DNA from: Saccharopolyspora phatthalungensis
GTDB lineage: Bacteria; Actinomycetota; Actinomycetes; Mycobacteriales; Pseudonocardiaceae
Direction: 5' to 3'
Length of the DNA: 64,000 bases
Assembly (NCBI RefSeq): GCF_014203395.1
Contig: NZ_JACHIW010000002.1
Span: 1,302,001-1,366,000, forward strand
Shown: positions 28,018 through 36,759 of the stretch, piece by piece
Position numbering within the stretch: the stretch's first letter is position 1
Layout of the letters: each line of letters begins with the position of its first letter
Notes under the pieces: model-generated
Database searches by the model: none
Seen by the model: only the letters and a program-made list of their open reading frames with translations
What the model was told of the DNA's origin: nothing
Program-made: the position numbers and the translations under genes

Positions 28018-28865
28018 GAGTGAATGTTTCCCTTCTCCGAAGAGGTGTTCTGCTCGGCGAGCCGGCGTAGCAGGATCAGGCCGTCGCCGCTGGGGCTGCC
28101 GGGCTTCGCGCTGTAGACCGACAGGTGCTGTCCGGGAGCGCTGGTGACCGCCAGCGCCTCGAAGTGCAGGTGTAGCTCGCCGACCCGAGGGTGGCGGAAA
28201 TGCTTGTCCTCGTGTGTGCGCGGGCGGATCTCGTAACGTGCCCACAATGTCGCGAAGGCCGGACTGTGCACGCTGAGTTCGCCCACGAGACGCTCAATGC
28301 GCTCGTCGGCGGCGGCGAGCTGCGCCGACGAGGCCCGCAGGTTGTTGACGGCGATACCGGCCGCCTTGTCCCAGTCCCCGTAGAACTCGCGGGCGAAGGG
28401 GTCCAGGAAGATCATCCGAAGCAGGTTGTCGAAGCGAGCGAAACCGCGGTACAGCTCCTCCGCTATCGCGTTGGCGGCCAAGACATCCTGGGATGCCGCG
28501 ACCACGAACGCGGGCACGTCGCGCAGGCTGTCCATCAGCCGCAGCAGATCCGGGCTGACGGTCGTAGTCGGCACCGGGGACCCAGCGAGAGCGGGCAAGC
28601 CGAGCCGGAACAGGTGAGCAGCCGCGGCGTCGTCAAGCCGCAGCGCCCGCGCGATCGCCTGGAGGACCTGCTCGCAGGGGTGCCGCTCGCGGCCCTGTTC
28701 CAGCCGGATGTAGTAGTCAGTGCTCACCCCGGCGAGCAGCGCCACCTCGTCCCGCCGCAACCCCGGCACCCGCCGGGAGCCGTCATCGGGCAACCCGACA
28801 TCCCGCGGCGTCGTCACATCGCGGCGAGCACGCAGATAATCACCGAGCCTGTTGTCCCGTTCCAC
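28014..28865 (-). CDS. XRE-family regulator with MmyB-like ligand domain
   Basis: 283 residues. An N-terminal helix-turn-helix (LRRDEVALLAGVSTDYYIRL, about 35-55) is followed by the large domain found in many actinobacterial regulators (FVVAASQDVLAANAIAEEL, RMIFLDPFAREFYGDW, HPRVGELHLHFEAL). It overlaps the start of the aldo/keto reductase by four bases, the classic pairing of this family with an oxidoreductase it controls, probably autorepressing the unit. The C-terminal domain is thought to bind a small ligand. Confidence 0.9.
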   Translation of the reverse strand: MERDNRLGDYLRARRDVTTPRDVGLPDDGSRRVPGLRRDEVALLAGVSTDYYIRLEQGRERHPCEQVLQAIARALRLDDAAAAHLFRLGLPALAGSPVPTTTVSPDLLRLMDSLRDVPAFVVAASQDVLAANAIAEELYRGFARFDNLLRMIFLDPFAREFYGDWDKAAGIAVNNLRASSAQLAAADERIERLVGELSVHSPAFATLWARYEIRPRTHEDKHFRHPRVGELHLHFEALAVTSAPGQHLSVYSAKPGSPSGDGLILLRRLAEQNTSSEKGNIHS

Positions 28866-28977
28866 GCCGACCAGGCTAATCGCGATCGCGAGGGTGCGAA
28901 TGGGTGCGATGCACCCTCCCCGAACGGCGTGCCCTTCGTCACGGCATCACCACAACCACCGCCACGGCAGCGTTGTC

Positions 28978-29705
28978 TCAGGTGAGATCCTTTGCCTTGG
29001 TTTCTGGGGTGAGCAACGTGGTCACCACACCGACGGCGACGAGTACCACCATGTAGAGGGCGAAGGCCCACTGAGGTCCTTGCTGGTCAGCCAGGTCAGC
29101 ACGTATGGCGCGGTGCCACCGAAGATCGCGACGACGAAGGAGTAGGGCACCCCGATGCCCGAGGCGCGCACCGCGGTCGGGAACAACTCGGCGAAATAGG
29201 CCGGCATGATGCCCACGAAGGCGCCCAGGAAGAACAGCGCGATCATCAGGACCAGCGCCAGCCGCAGCGCGGAGCCAGTAACGCCCAGCAGCAGCGGGAA
29301 CGAAAGCACCAGGAAGGCCACGCCGTAGGTGAGGAAGACCGGCTTGCGTCCGAACCGGTCCGACAGCTTGCCCCACAGCGGCAGAGTGGCCATGAAGAAC
29401 AGGTGGGCGACCACAGTGGACCACATGGCCGGCGCGGCGGGGACGCCCTTGCTGGCGATCGCGAAGCTGGAGATGCCGATTGCCCAGGTGTAGTAAACGA
29501 CCGTGCTGGCGAGGCTGAATCCCAGGATGCGGGCGAGGCTGGTGCGGTTTTCGGCCAGGCCGCGCAGGAGCTCGCGAGTGGAGCGGCGTCGGGTAGCGGA
29601 GCCGGCGTGCTGGACGAACGCGTTGGTTTCGGGAAGGGTGCGCCGCAGGTACAGCCCGACGAGACCGAGCAGGGCGCCAGCCGAGGTGTTGACGACCACG
29701 ATGTC
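28978..29705 (-). pseudogene. MFS transporter remnant (metabolite:H+ symporter type), C-terminal half
   Basis: Minus-strand frames carry TM7-12 of an MHS-family transporter: LYLRRTLPETNAF, GKLSDRFGRKPVF, ELFPTAVRASGIG, PETKAKDLT. The N-terminal six helices are absent; at about 29705 the sequence switches into FAD-subunit similarity. A further frameshift near 29080 separates the last helix. Non-functional. Confidence 0.75.
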
Positions 29706-30330
29706 CCGCAGATCCGGCGCGCAGGTCGGACCAGCGGCGCTCGGGCGCAAGCGCGGCGAGCCGGTCGGCGATGACGCGGTCGATCGTGGTCCGGTCGAGG
29801 TCCGGTACCGGTATGCCCGATAGCTGGATGCGCAGTGGCACGTCGGCGACGCCGCCCAACACGACCTCTCACGACAAGCGGGAGCTCGGGGGTGGGAGCA
29901 GGCAGGCCGTCGTGACCACCGGCCAGGAGGACTCGGCGAACTTGAGCTTGTAGTAGCCGGCGGCCCAGTCGCCGCCGTGCGCCGGCACGACGATCTCGCT
30001 CAGGAACTCGCCCGGGCGGAGATCGGGCCGTTCGGCCCGGAGGAAGAAGTCGTCCACCGGGAGGTGCCGCACGCCGGCCGTCGAGCGAAGCAACAGCTCT
30101 GTTCGGAGGGCGACCAGCACGGTCGGAGCGTCCGACTGAGGTCGCGCGGCGCATGCGGCGCCCCCAGCGTGCCCTGGTCAACGATCCGGTCGATGCCGAG
30201 CTTGCCGAGGTCGACGACCTGCGTCGGCGTCAGCTCGCCGCGCGCGAGCATCGGGACGGCAAGGGTGCCACCCGACGACACCTCGTCGACGGCCAAGGCG
30301 ACGAGGGGGCTGCGCAGCGTCGGACGCCGC
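29706..30330 (-). pseudogene. CoxM/XdhB-type FAD-binding subunit remnant
   Basis: Three pieces in different frames: TLAVPMLARGELTPTQVVDL...LGIDRIVDQGTLG (about 30150-30310), RHLPVDDFFLRAERPDLRPG and YYKLKFAESSWPVVTTA (about 29880-30120), and LGGVADVPLRIQ...RLAALAPE (about 29700-29870). The order matches the FAD-binding and C-terminal domains of molybdenum hydroxylase medium subunits (CO/xanthine dehydrogenase type). It has frameshifts and internal loss and is fused to a transporter remnant. Bases 30331-30526 hold no gene. Confidence 0.65.
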
Positions 30331-30526
30331 CGCTCCGAACCTTTACCATCCGCCATTGCCGAGATCCTTTGGCTTTCGCAGGTGTCGCTGAGCCACGGTA
30401 GCCCTCGCCGGCTTCGGAGGTGGGTGCACCACACCCTCCCCCGACAGCCGCAGCGTTCCTAGCGTCGACGGCACGACCGCTTCCTACCTGCGGTCACCGC
30501 ACCCCACTCGAATACGGAGAACACCG

Positions 30527-30967
30527 ATGCCCGAAACCTTTGCCAGCGCAGTCATCCCTGCCGAGGCCGCAACGGTGTGGCGCACGGTCCGCGACTTCGG
30601 CGGCCTGGCGGACTGGCAACCCGCCGTCGCCCGCAGCGACCTGCGTGCCGGGGACGCGTCCGACCGCGTCGGCAGCGTCCGTTCCCTAATCATGTCCGAC
30701 GGCGCAACCGTGGTGGAAACGCTCGTCGCGATGGATGACCAGGAAAGGTCGCTGACCTACGACATCGTCGAATCCCCTTACGCCGTGCGGTTCTATCGCG
30801 CGACCGTGCGGGTCCTGCCGCTGACCACCACCGGCGAAGCGTTCGTGGGCTGGTCGGTGGTCTTCGATTGCGAGGCTTCCGACGCCGACGAACTGGTCGG
30901 GTCCTTCCGCGACGGCATCTTTGCCACCGGATTACGCGCCCTTGCCGAGCGCTTCGCCACACCCTGA
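30527..30967 (+). CDS. SRPBCC (START-like, polyketide_cyc2-type) protein
   Basis: 146 residues, ATG with GGAGA upstream. The pattern is typical: a start with VWRTVRDFGGLADWQP, GSVRSLIMSDGATVVETLVAMD, SLTYDIVESPYAVRFY, then a long C-terminal helix (SFRDGIFATGLRALAERF). This fold encloses a hydrophobic ligand cavity; in this subfamily it is found as dehydrase-like or lipid-binding proteins of mostly unknown substrate. It stands alone next to decayed genes, divergent from them. Confidence 0.88.
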   Translation: MPETFASAVIPAEAATVWRTVRDFGGLADWQPAVARSDLRAGDASDRVGSVRSLIMSDGATVVETLVAMDDQERSLTYDIVESPYAVRFYRATVRVLPLTTTGEAFVGWSVVFDCEASDADELVGSFRDGIFATGLRALAERFATP

Positions 30968-31409
30968 CCGCCAGGTGAACTGCGCGCTGTGGCCGCCTGT
31001 TGAGAAGCACGGGCTCGTCGCCCACTACCCCGCCCTGCCCTCTCGGCCGGGGGTTGGAGGCTCGTTCTCTGACCGACACGCGCGGTCTTGACCGCCCCCA
31101 AGCCGCGGGCCTGGGTCCGGCCACCCTCGAACTCCGCCGCCCGCCGTTGGTGCGCAACACCCCGAGCGTGTGCGGCGTCCCGGCCCGGTGCCGCGCTGAC
31201 CTCCCCGCGAAGCGGGCGCGAAGGCGAGGACCTTTTTCCGTTGCCGGGTAGCTGGGCCCGTAGGAGCGTTGAGGTCGGGTCGGAGCCCCGTATCGACGGC
31301 TACGGGGCGATGCGAGTGCGTTCGTGGCCGTCCAGCGCCGATCGAGGCTTCCGTCTCCGACGCCTAGGAACAATTTCGACGCGACTCTCCCTTGCAGCGG
31401 GGAGTGGAC
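30968..31409. other. Intergenic region, no gene recognised
   Basis: 442 bases between the SRPBCC gene and the EACC1-like gene. Open frames here are short and lack ribosome sites. It probably holds the promoter of the EACC1/caspase pair, but I could not place boxes with confidence. Confidence 0.35.
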
Positions 31410-31790
31410 ATGAGCGACAACACCAGCCTCCTGGTCAACGTCGCGGACGACGACGCTGACCCCGAGGAACTCGAAAACCTGACCCGCGCACTTCGCGCGG
31501 AGCTCCTCGAACTCGACGTAGCGGATGTGGAAGTCGTCCCCGCCGCCGACCCTCCGGCGTCCTCGCGGGGGTGGGCAGGCATCGAGCCGGACGCTCTTCT
31601 CGTGCTGCTATCACCGGAAGTCCTGCGTGCCGTCGTGTCGGCGGCGGCGCAGTGGTTCGGTCGCATGGGCTCTCGGTCGCGGCAGCTCAAGCTGGTGGTG
31701 GGCGATGCCGAACTCGTGCTCACCGACGCTTCGCCGGAGGAGCGGGAACGCTTGGTCGAGCACTTCATCGCTGCTACCGCGGCGAGGTGA
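31410..31790 (+). CDS. EACC1-like effector-associated protein
   Basis: 126 residues from ATG 31410 (GGGGAG upstream; an earlier start at 31392 is less likely). The pattern is an N-terminal strand, then LTRALRAELLELDVADVEVV, then DALLVLLSPEVLRAVVSAAAQWF, KLVVGDAELVLTDASPEERERLVEHF. This matches the layout I recall for EACC1 (effector-associated constant component 1), a small actinobacterial protein encoded beside caspase-like and other effectors in NTP-dependent conflict systems described by Aravind and colleagues. It ends five bases before the caspase gene, so the two are co-translated. Function is adaptor or regulator by family; the exact role is unknown. Confidence 0.6.
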   Translation: MSDNTSLLVNVADDDADPEELENLTRALRAELLELDVADVEVVPAADPPASSRGWAGIEPDALLVLLSPEVLRAVVSAAAQWFGRMGSRSRQLKLVVGDAELVLTDASPEERERLVEHFIAATAAR

Positions 31791-31795
31791 GGACG

Positions 31796-33169
31796 ATGGG
31801 TGTCAAATCGGCTTTGCTCGTCGCCTGCGACGATTACACCGACCCGACGTTGCGGCACCTGCGCTCGCCGGAGGTCGACCTCTGGCGCCTCAGCGGCCTG
31901 CTCAGCGCCGACAACATCGGCAACTTCCAGGTCGACAGGCTAGTGAACCGGCCGCACTACGAGGTAACCAAGGCGCTCTCGCGGTTCTTCCACAACCGGG
32001 CGCCGGACGACTTCCTCCTGCTGTTCTTCGCCTGCCACGGCGTCAAGGACACCAACGGCGAGATCGTGTTGGCCATGCACGACACCGAGACCGACCTGCT
32101 GGAGGCAACCGGTGTTCCGGCCAGCTTCGTGCTCGACCAGATCAACCGCTCCCGGTCGAAGCGGGTCGTCATCATGGTGGATTGCTGCTTCAGCGGGGCC
32201 TTCGCACGCGGATTCGTCTCTCGCGGTACGCAGACCGTCGACGTGGTGGACGCACTGCAGGGCCATGGCCGGGCAATCATCACAGCGTCCTCGGCGATGG
32301 AGTACGCCTACGAGGCCGATGCGATCCAGCAGTTCGGCCCGCCCGGATCCTCGGTGTTCACCAACGCGCTCGTGGAAGGACTCGGCACCGGCAACGCAGA
32401 CGCGAACGGCGACGGCCGCGTGACCGTGCAAGAACTGTACGACTACATCTACGACCACGTCAGGACTGCGCATCCCGAGCAGACCCCCAACATGCGCAGC
32501 GAGTTGCAAGGCGACCTCTACATCGCCCGGACGCTGTCCGGCCCCTGGCGAGCGGGCACGCCAGCGCCGGAGGCCGAGGAGCCACCCCGTCCACCCACAC
32601 CGTCGACCGCCCAGGAGGAGGTGGTCGCGCGGGCCAGCGGACCATCGGACTCGAGCACGCCAGCCCGTGCTGTGGAACCTGAAACCGCTGCCCCGGAGAC
32701 CGCTAGTTCGATCACGGCTGACCCGGGTTGGTGTCGGTGCATCGTGCTCTCCCTGTTCCTCGTCTTCTTCCCCACCGTCATGCTCGAATTCTGGGTGCTC
32801 GCTCCGCTCAAGGGCTTGGTGAACAGCAAATGGCTTGTACCGGCGGGGCTGGAACCGCTCGGCGCGCTGCCTCTTCCGCTCGTCCTGGGCGGCCTCCTGT
32901 GGGGCATCACCAGCAGCTTTGTCGGCACGATGTGGTACCGGCATACCTCCGGGCACCGACCACGAGCGTTCATCCGGCACGTCGTGGCCGCGTGGATCTG
33001 GATGCCGGTGCTGTGGATACTCACGCGGGGCGTCGGAGCCTGGGGCACCGAAACGTTCACCGCGGTGTTCCTTTTCAGCACCGCCCTGGTTGTCGCCGTG
33101 TACTGGCTGGTGAATGTGCGGCGCATCCGGGAGTTGACGCGAGCTCCAGGCACTACTTCCACTTCGTGA
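31796..33169 (+). CDS. Membrane-anchored caspase-like protease (peptidase C14)
   Basis: 457 residues from ATG 31796 (GAGG upstream). The caspase domain (1-245) has His81 in FFACHG and the Cys dyad motif DCCFSG (Cys131). An EF-hand-like loop DANGDGRVTVQEL lies in the distal part, as in some metacaspases. A Pro/Ala-rich linker (250-305) leads to four predicted membrane helices. Together with EACC1 it is a two-gene unit resembling known actinobacterial caspase conflict modules, where a threat triggers proteolysis and probably cell death at the membrane. Activation by calcium is possible but only inferred from the loop. Confidence 0.88.
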   Translation: MGVKSALLVACDDYTDPTLRHLRSPEVDLWRLSGLLSADNIGNFQVDRLVNRPHYEVTKALSRFFHNRAPDDFLLLFFACHGVKDTNGEIVLAMHDTETDLLEATGVPASFVLDQINRSRSKRVVIMVDCCFSGAFARGFVSRGTQTVDVVDALQGHGRAIITASSAMEYAYEADAIQQFGPPGSSVFTNALVEGLGTGNADANGDGRVTVQELYDYIYDHVRTAHPEQTPNMRSELQGDLYIARTLSGPWRAGTPAPEAEEPPRPPTPSTAQEEVVARASGPSDSSTPARAVEPETAAPETASSITADPGWCRCIVLSLFLVFFPTVMLEFWVLAPLKGLVNSKWLVPAGLEPLGALPLPLVLGGLLWGITSSFVGTMWYRHTSGHRPRAFIRHVVAAWIWMPVLWILTRGVGAWGTETFTAVFLFSTALVVAVYWLVNVRRIRELTRAPGTTSTS

Positions 33170-33282
33170 TAAGGAAACGGCGCGCTGTCGGTACGCAGTG
33201 CACCTCCGGACGAATTGCAGACGTCACAGGGACGTCATCGGACAAACACGCAGCTGACATTCCGCTTTTGCACAGTGCTGGC

Positions 33283-33717
33283 GTGCGTTTGACGAAGTTC
33301 ACCGACCTGGCGCTGCGCGTGGTGCTCCGGCTCGCGCAATCGCACAGCGCGCAACTGATCACCGCCAGGGAGGTGTCTGTCGCCGTCGGGGCGCCGTATT
33401 CGCACGTTGCCAAGGCGGTCAGCCGGCTACAGCACCTGGAGATCGTGGACGCCAGACGCGGCCGCAACGGCGGGTTGGCGCTCACTTCGTTCGGCCGGAA
33501 CACGTCAGTCGGCTGGATCGTGCGCGAGTTGGAGGGCGTCGGGGACGTCGTCGGCTGCACGGACGATCCGCCGTGCCCTCTCCTGCGGGGGTGCAGGCTG
33601 CGCGACGCTCTGCGGACGGCCCAGGAGGAGTTCTTCGCGTCGCTCGACCGGGTCACGGTTCGGGAACTGGCCGAGGGAAGCCCGCTGGGTCTGGCCCGGA
33701 GGCCGGCCACGACGTGA
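33283..33717 (+). CDS. nsrR: Rrf2-family regulator, NsrR-like
   Basis: 144 residues from GTG 33283 (VRLTKFTDLALRVVL); a longer upstream frame lacks family similarity. A winged-helix Rrf2 domain is followed by three cysteines at 92, 98 and 104 (C-x5-C-x5-C), the [Fe-S] ligand pattern of NsrR. NsrR senses nitric oxide and represses NO-detoxification genes. No canonical NsrR box is obvious upstream; a GACGTC-ACAGG-GACGTC arrangement at 33223-33239 is the only symmetry seen. A truncated haemoglobin lies 2 kb away. Convergent with the NnaR-like gene. Confidence 0.85.
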   Translation: MRLTKFTDLALRVVLRLAQSHSAQLITAREVSVAVGAPYSHVAKAVSRLQHLEIVDARRGRNGGLALTSFGRNTSVGWIVRELEGVGDVVGCTDDPPCPLLRGCRLRDALRTAQEEFFASLDRVTVRELAEGSPLGLARRPATT

Positions 33718-33757
33718 AATGCCTCGGTTTCCTTCCACGGCTCCCACGCATCGGTGG

Positions 33758-34897
33758 CTACGCTCGCGAAGCAGGGGGCACCGCCAGCCGGTACCCGCGC
33801 TTGGTCACGGTCTGCACCAGCCCTGGCCGGCCCAACTTGGTCCGCAACCTGCTGATCGCGCTTTCCACGGCGTGCTCCTGGCCACCGCCGGGAAGCACGG
33901 CGGCGAGCGCACTGCGGGAGATCACCCACCCCGGTCGCGTTGCCAGTGCCCGCAGTACGGCCATCTGAGCCGGCGTGGTCTCAAGCAGCCGGCCGTCCAC
34001 GACGACCGCTTGGCCACGCAGTTCCAGGCTCGTTCCGTTGGCGTCGATGTGCGTCGTATGCCTCCGCAGGGTCTGCACGGTCACCCTGACCAGTGCTCCC
34101 ACGCGGCTCCGTGCGGGTGCCACCGTCGGAATTCCCAATGCGGCAAACGGTCGTGCGGTGATCGGTCCGACGCATGACACCACGACTCTCGACTTCAGGG
34201 CGTCCACCACGGCTCTGTGGCGCCCGGTGCGCTCGGCCATCGCGAACATGCTCTTCGCAGCGGGTGCGCTCGTGAACGGCAAGGCGTCGATCGAGCCTTC
34301 GAGCACCGCGTCCAACAGCCGGTCCAGCTTACCGGGATCAGCGGGCTCGGCCCACCGGTAGACCGGGATCTCGACCACTTCCGCACCCGCCTCGCGCAAT
34401 GGTGTCACGACGTCCGGCAGTGCTGATCCGCACAGCTGCACCGCGATCCGTCGACCGTCCACACCGGACTCCAGCAGATGCCGCACCATCTCGGCGGCGC
34501 TCTCCGATGCGGGCGAGTACTGCTCCTGCAGCCCGGCGGAACATACCGCGAACCTCGCTTTCTCCCCTCTGGCGAGCACCTGCACGCCGCGAAGCCGACG
34601 CAACAGCGGCTCCCGGAGCCCCCAGCCATCCGCGGCCTCCATCCATCCGCGAAATCCGATACCGGTGGTGGCGACGACGGCATCCACGCGTTCCCGCAGC
34701 AACCGGCGCGTCGCCGCGTGCAGCTCCGCGGCTTCGGCGAACGGCAGGAACCTGATGGCCGGAGCGTACTGTATTCGCGCTCCTTCACGTATGAAGAGCG
34801 CGCCAAGGTCCTCGGCGCGGCGCGAGGCGGTCACACCGATCGCGAAGCCGCTCAGTGGCGGGATTTCGCGACCATCGGAGGCCGAGGTCACCGCCAT
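33758..34897 (-). CDS. nnaR: Uroporphyrinogen-III synthase-like/winged-helix regulator (NnaR-like)
   Basis: 379 residues from ATG 34897 (GAGGGG upstream); the frame runs further upstream but the homologous region starts near PPLSGFAIGVTASRRAEDLG. The HemD-like domain (about 1-265) is followed by an OmpR-type winged helix (LLETTPAQMAVLRALATRPG, ESAISRLRTKLGRPGLVQTV, TKRGYRLAVPP). This fusion is the Rv0260c/NnaR type; in Streptomyces NnaR takes part in nitrate/nitrite regulation. Neighbouring NsrR-like and haemoglobin genes support a nitrogen-oxide role. Whether it still makes uroporphyrinogen is doubtful for the family. Confidence 0.82.
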   Translation of the reverse strand: MAVTSASDGREIPPLSGFAIGVTASRRAEDLGALFIREGARIQYAPAIRFLPFAEAAELHAATRRLLRERVDAVVATTGIGFRGWMEAADGWGLREPLLRRLRGVQVLARGEKARFAVCSAGLQEQYSPASESAAEMVRHLLESGVDGRRIAVQLCGSALPDVVTPLREAGAEVVEIPVYRWAEPADPGKLDRLLDAVLEGSIDALPFTSAPAAKSMFAMAERTGRHRAVVDALKSRVVVSCVGPITARPFAALGIPTVAPARSRVGALVRVTVQTLRRHTTHIDANGTSLELRGQAVVVDGRLLETTPAQMAVLRALATRPGWVISRSALAAVLPGGGQEHAVESAISRLRTKLGRPGLVQTVTKRGYRLAVPPASRA

Positions 34898-35178
34898 CTC
34901 GGCCGCCCCTCGGCGATCCCTCCGCCGAATGGCGGACCGAACACTGCGAACGGGCGCAGGTGCGGACGCCGTGCCGTTTTTCGAATTCTGGAGTGCCCCA
35001 TGCGTATTTAGTAGTAAGCATGCGTTGCGCCCGTTTAAGGCCACTGTGACAATCGCAAAAACCGTTGCTCACAGCGAAAGAGCCGGGCTGTGAACACCTC
35101 CACTACCTCGGGGAAGGAGGGAACGCCGATCTCGCGCGACAACGCCAACCCTGCCACGCGGTCTTGGCCACTTCCACG

Positions 35179-35424
35179 TCAGCTATGGTCGATCGCCTGT
35201 GTGCTGTCGGCTTCCGCGCGGAGCCCGGCGAGCGAACGGGTGTACTTCAACACGGCCGGACCGAGCGGGCCGAACTGTTCCGGGATCAACCCGAGGTTGT
35301 GCGACGCGTTGGCCAGCGATCGGCTGATCCGTGCGAGGAGGACGATGATCGCCCCGAGTCCGACGGCCAACGCTCCCACCAGCAGCGCCGTGGCGACTAG
35401 CAGAACTACTCCGGTCAAAGGCAT
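35179..35424 (-). CDS. Small single-TM protein 5 of haemoglobin locus
   Basis: 81 residues from ATG (MPLTGVVLLV). One N-terminal membrane helix (about 3-30) is followed by a polar, coiled-coil-like tail with regularly placed hydrophobics (LARISRSLANASHNLGLIPEQF). No signal peptidase site. Last gene of the minus-strand run, 31 bases after the preceding gene. Between this gene and the NnaR-like gene (34898-35178) no further gene was found. Confidence 0.6.
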   Translation of the reverse strand: MPLTGVVLLVATALLVGALAVGLGAIIVLLARISRSLANASHNLGLIPEQFGPLGPAVLKYTRSLAGLRAEADSTQAIDHS

Positions 35425-35455
35425 GGTAGTTGTTCCTGTTCTCTCGTCGCGTTCC

Positions 35456-35677
35456 TCAGTCCCGGCGGAGCGCATCCGCCGTCTCGGCCATCGCCGAGAT
35501 CTCGCCCACCGCCTGGGGAAGCGACTGGGTGATCTCCCGGGACAAGCTGCCGATGCTGACGATCGCCCGGTTCGCGGCCGAAAGTCCCCTGATGATCCTC
35601 AGCAGGAGCAGCACGGCGATCGGGAAGACGACCAGGATGAGAATGCCGTCGCCGATCCACCACAGGAATGTGGACAT
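35456..35677 (-). CDS. Small single-TM protein 4 of haemoglobin locus
   Basis: 73 residues. One membrane helix (about 5-29, WWIGDGILILVVFPIAVLLLL) then an amphipathic tail (RIIRGLSAANRAIVSIGSLSREITQSLPQ and GEISAMAETADALRRD). No family recognised. It lies 140 bases after the truncated haemoglobin and before the 35179-35424 protein, with the same topology. Confidence 0.6.
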   Translation of the reverse strand: MSTFLWWIGDGILILVVFPIAVLLLLRIIRGLSAANRAIVSIGSLSREITQSLPQAVGEISAMAETADALRRD

Positions 35678-35817
35678 CAGTCAACCTCGTCAATGGTTCG
35701 TGGAGAAGATTCCGGGCAGCAGGCCGAGTTGCGGGCGCTCGTTGTTGACCGAGTTGACGCCCGCGCCCCTGAGCAGGCAAGCGCCCCGCCGATGGCGCGG
35801 ACACACGGTGGAGGGCC

Positions 35818-36204
35818 TCATTGGCCCAGAACCGGTTGTGCCTGCACGATGTCCTTGCGGAGCGCTTCGAGGATGGCGAGCACCTTCTCGACCGTGATCG
35901 GTCGCACGTCGCGTGCGGTCAGCGCATCCGCGAGGTGCTGCAGAACCCGGTCGAACGAGCCGCTGTCGATGGCGAGCCCGGCGTGGGCGGGCCCCATCAT
36001 CTTGCCGGTGTAGGTCTCCGACGCACCGCCGAGTGCGACCGTCACCAGCGCGCGCTGGTGGCTCTTGATCCGCTTCATGTCCTTGCCCTCGAAGAACCTC
36101 GTGAGGTTCGGATCGGCCAGGATCCGGTCGTAGAAGTTCTCGACGATCGCTTTCACCGCGGGCTTTCCGCCCACTTCTTCGTAGAGGGTTTGTCCGGTGC
36201 TCAC
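35818..36204 (-). CDS. glbN: Truncated haemoglobin, group I (trHbN-like)
   Basis: 128 residues from GTG 36204 (GAGGAGCTGGCA upstream). TLYEEVGGKPAVKAIVENFY is the trHb N-terminus, HQRALVTVALGG is the E-helix region with the distal site, and GPAHAGLAIDSGSFDRVLQHL carries the proximal His region. The 2/2 globin fold binds O2 and NO; trHbN proteins dioxygenate NO to nitrate. It lies 10 bases after a small TM protein gene and near the NsrR-like regulator, so NO protection near the membrane is the simplest reading. A longer N-terminal frame is unlikely to be translated. Confidence 0.88.
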   Translation of the reverse strand: MSTGQTLYEEVGGKPAVKAIVENFYDRILADPNLTRFFEGKDMKRIKSHQRALVTVALGGASETYTGKMMGPAHAGLAIDSGSFDRVLQHLADALTARDVRPITVEKVLAILEALRKDIVQAQPVLGQ

Positions 36205-36214
36205 TGCCAGCTCC

Positions 36215-36475
36215 TCATTCCGCGTTCGTCGGTGCATTTTTCGCGGCCGCCCGCGATTGGCGGAGCACGCTCAAGCGTCGGCGCAATTCGGTCGCCGCCG
36301 GACCTATCGCGGCCACGTGCTCCCCGACTTCACGCGCCCCTGGCTCGACCTTTTCCGCCAGGGTTTCCGCGATGTGGCCGACGACCGAACCGATGAGGTA
36401 GAGGTATGCGCTCAAGACGGCCGCCAGCGCCGCGATCACCACGACCGAACCCGTCACCAGCAAGGTTTCGCTCAT
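36215..36475 (-). CDS. Small single-TM protein 3 of haemoglobin locus
   Basis: 86 residues from ATG 36475, whose ATGA overlaps the stop of the preceding gene. One membrane helix (about 4-30, LLVTGSVVVIAALAAVLSAYL) then a heptad-like tail (HIAETLAEKVEPGAREVGEHV, AATELRRRLSVLRQSRAA). It is followed directly by the haemoglobin gene. No known domain. Confidence 0.62.
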   Translation of the reverse strand: MSETLLVTGSVVVIAALAAVLSAYLYLIGSVVGHIAETLAEKVEPGAREVGEHVAAIGPAATELRRRLSVLRQSRAAAKNAPTNAE

Positions 36476-36759
36476 TTGCCCCGCCCCGTCGCAGTCCGCA
36501 CAGTCGGATCGGTGGTGGCTTGCGCATCTCGCTCGAACGAGGCGACGTTGCGCGCCGCCGAGCTCAATTGCGGGGCGGCGGTCAAGGTGTGGACGAACAA
36601 CCCCACCGCGGCGGACCAAACGTGGTCAACCCTCTTGTCGAGAGCCCGAACCGATTTCAGCAGCAGGTGCACCAGGACGATGACGACCAGGAGCACCACG
36701 AACCCCACCCCGACCGAGACGGCCCACAGCACGCCGACCTGCGATGCGGCCGGATTCAT
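36472..36759 (-). CDS. Small single-TM protein 2 of haemoglobin locus
   Basis: 95 residues from ATG 36759; start and stop overlap both neighbours (ATGA). One membrane helix (about 12-34) followed by HLLLKSVRALDKRVDHVWS and a polar tail rich in Thr/Asp. The ALDKRVDHVWSAAVGLF region resembles actinobacterial small membrane proteins that I cannot name. Confidence 0.6.
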   Translation of the reverse strand: MNPAASQVGVLWAVSVGVGFVVLLVVIVLVHLLLKSVRALDKRVDHVWSAAVGLFVHTLTAAPQLSSAARNVASFERDAQATTDPTVRTATGRGK

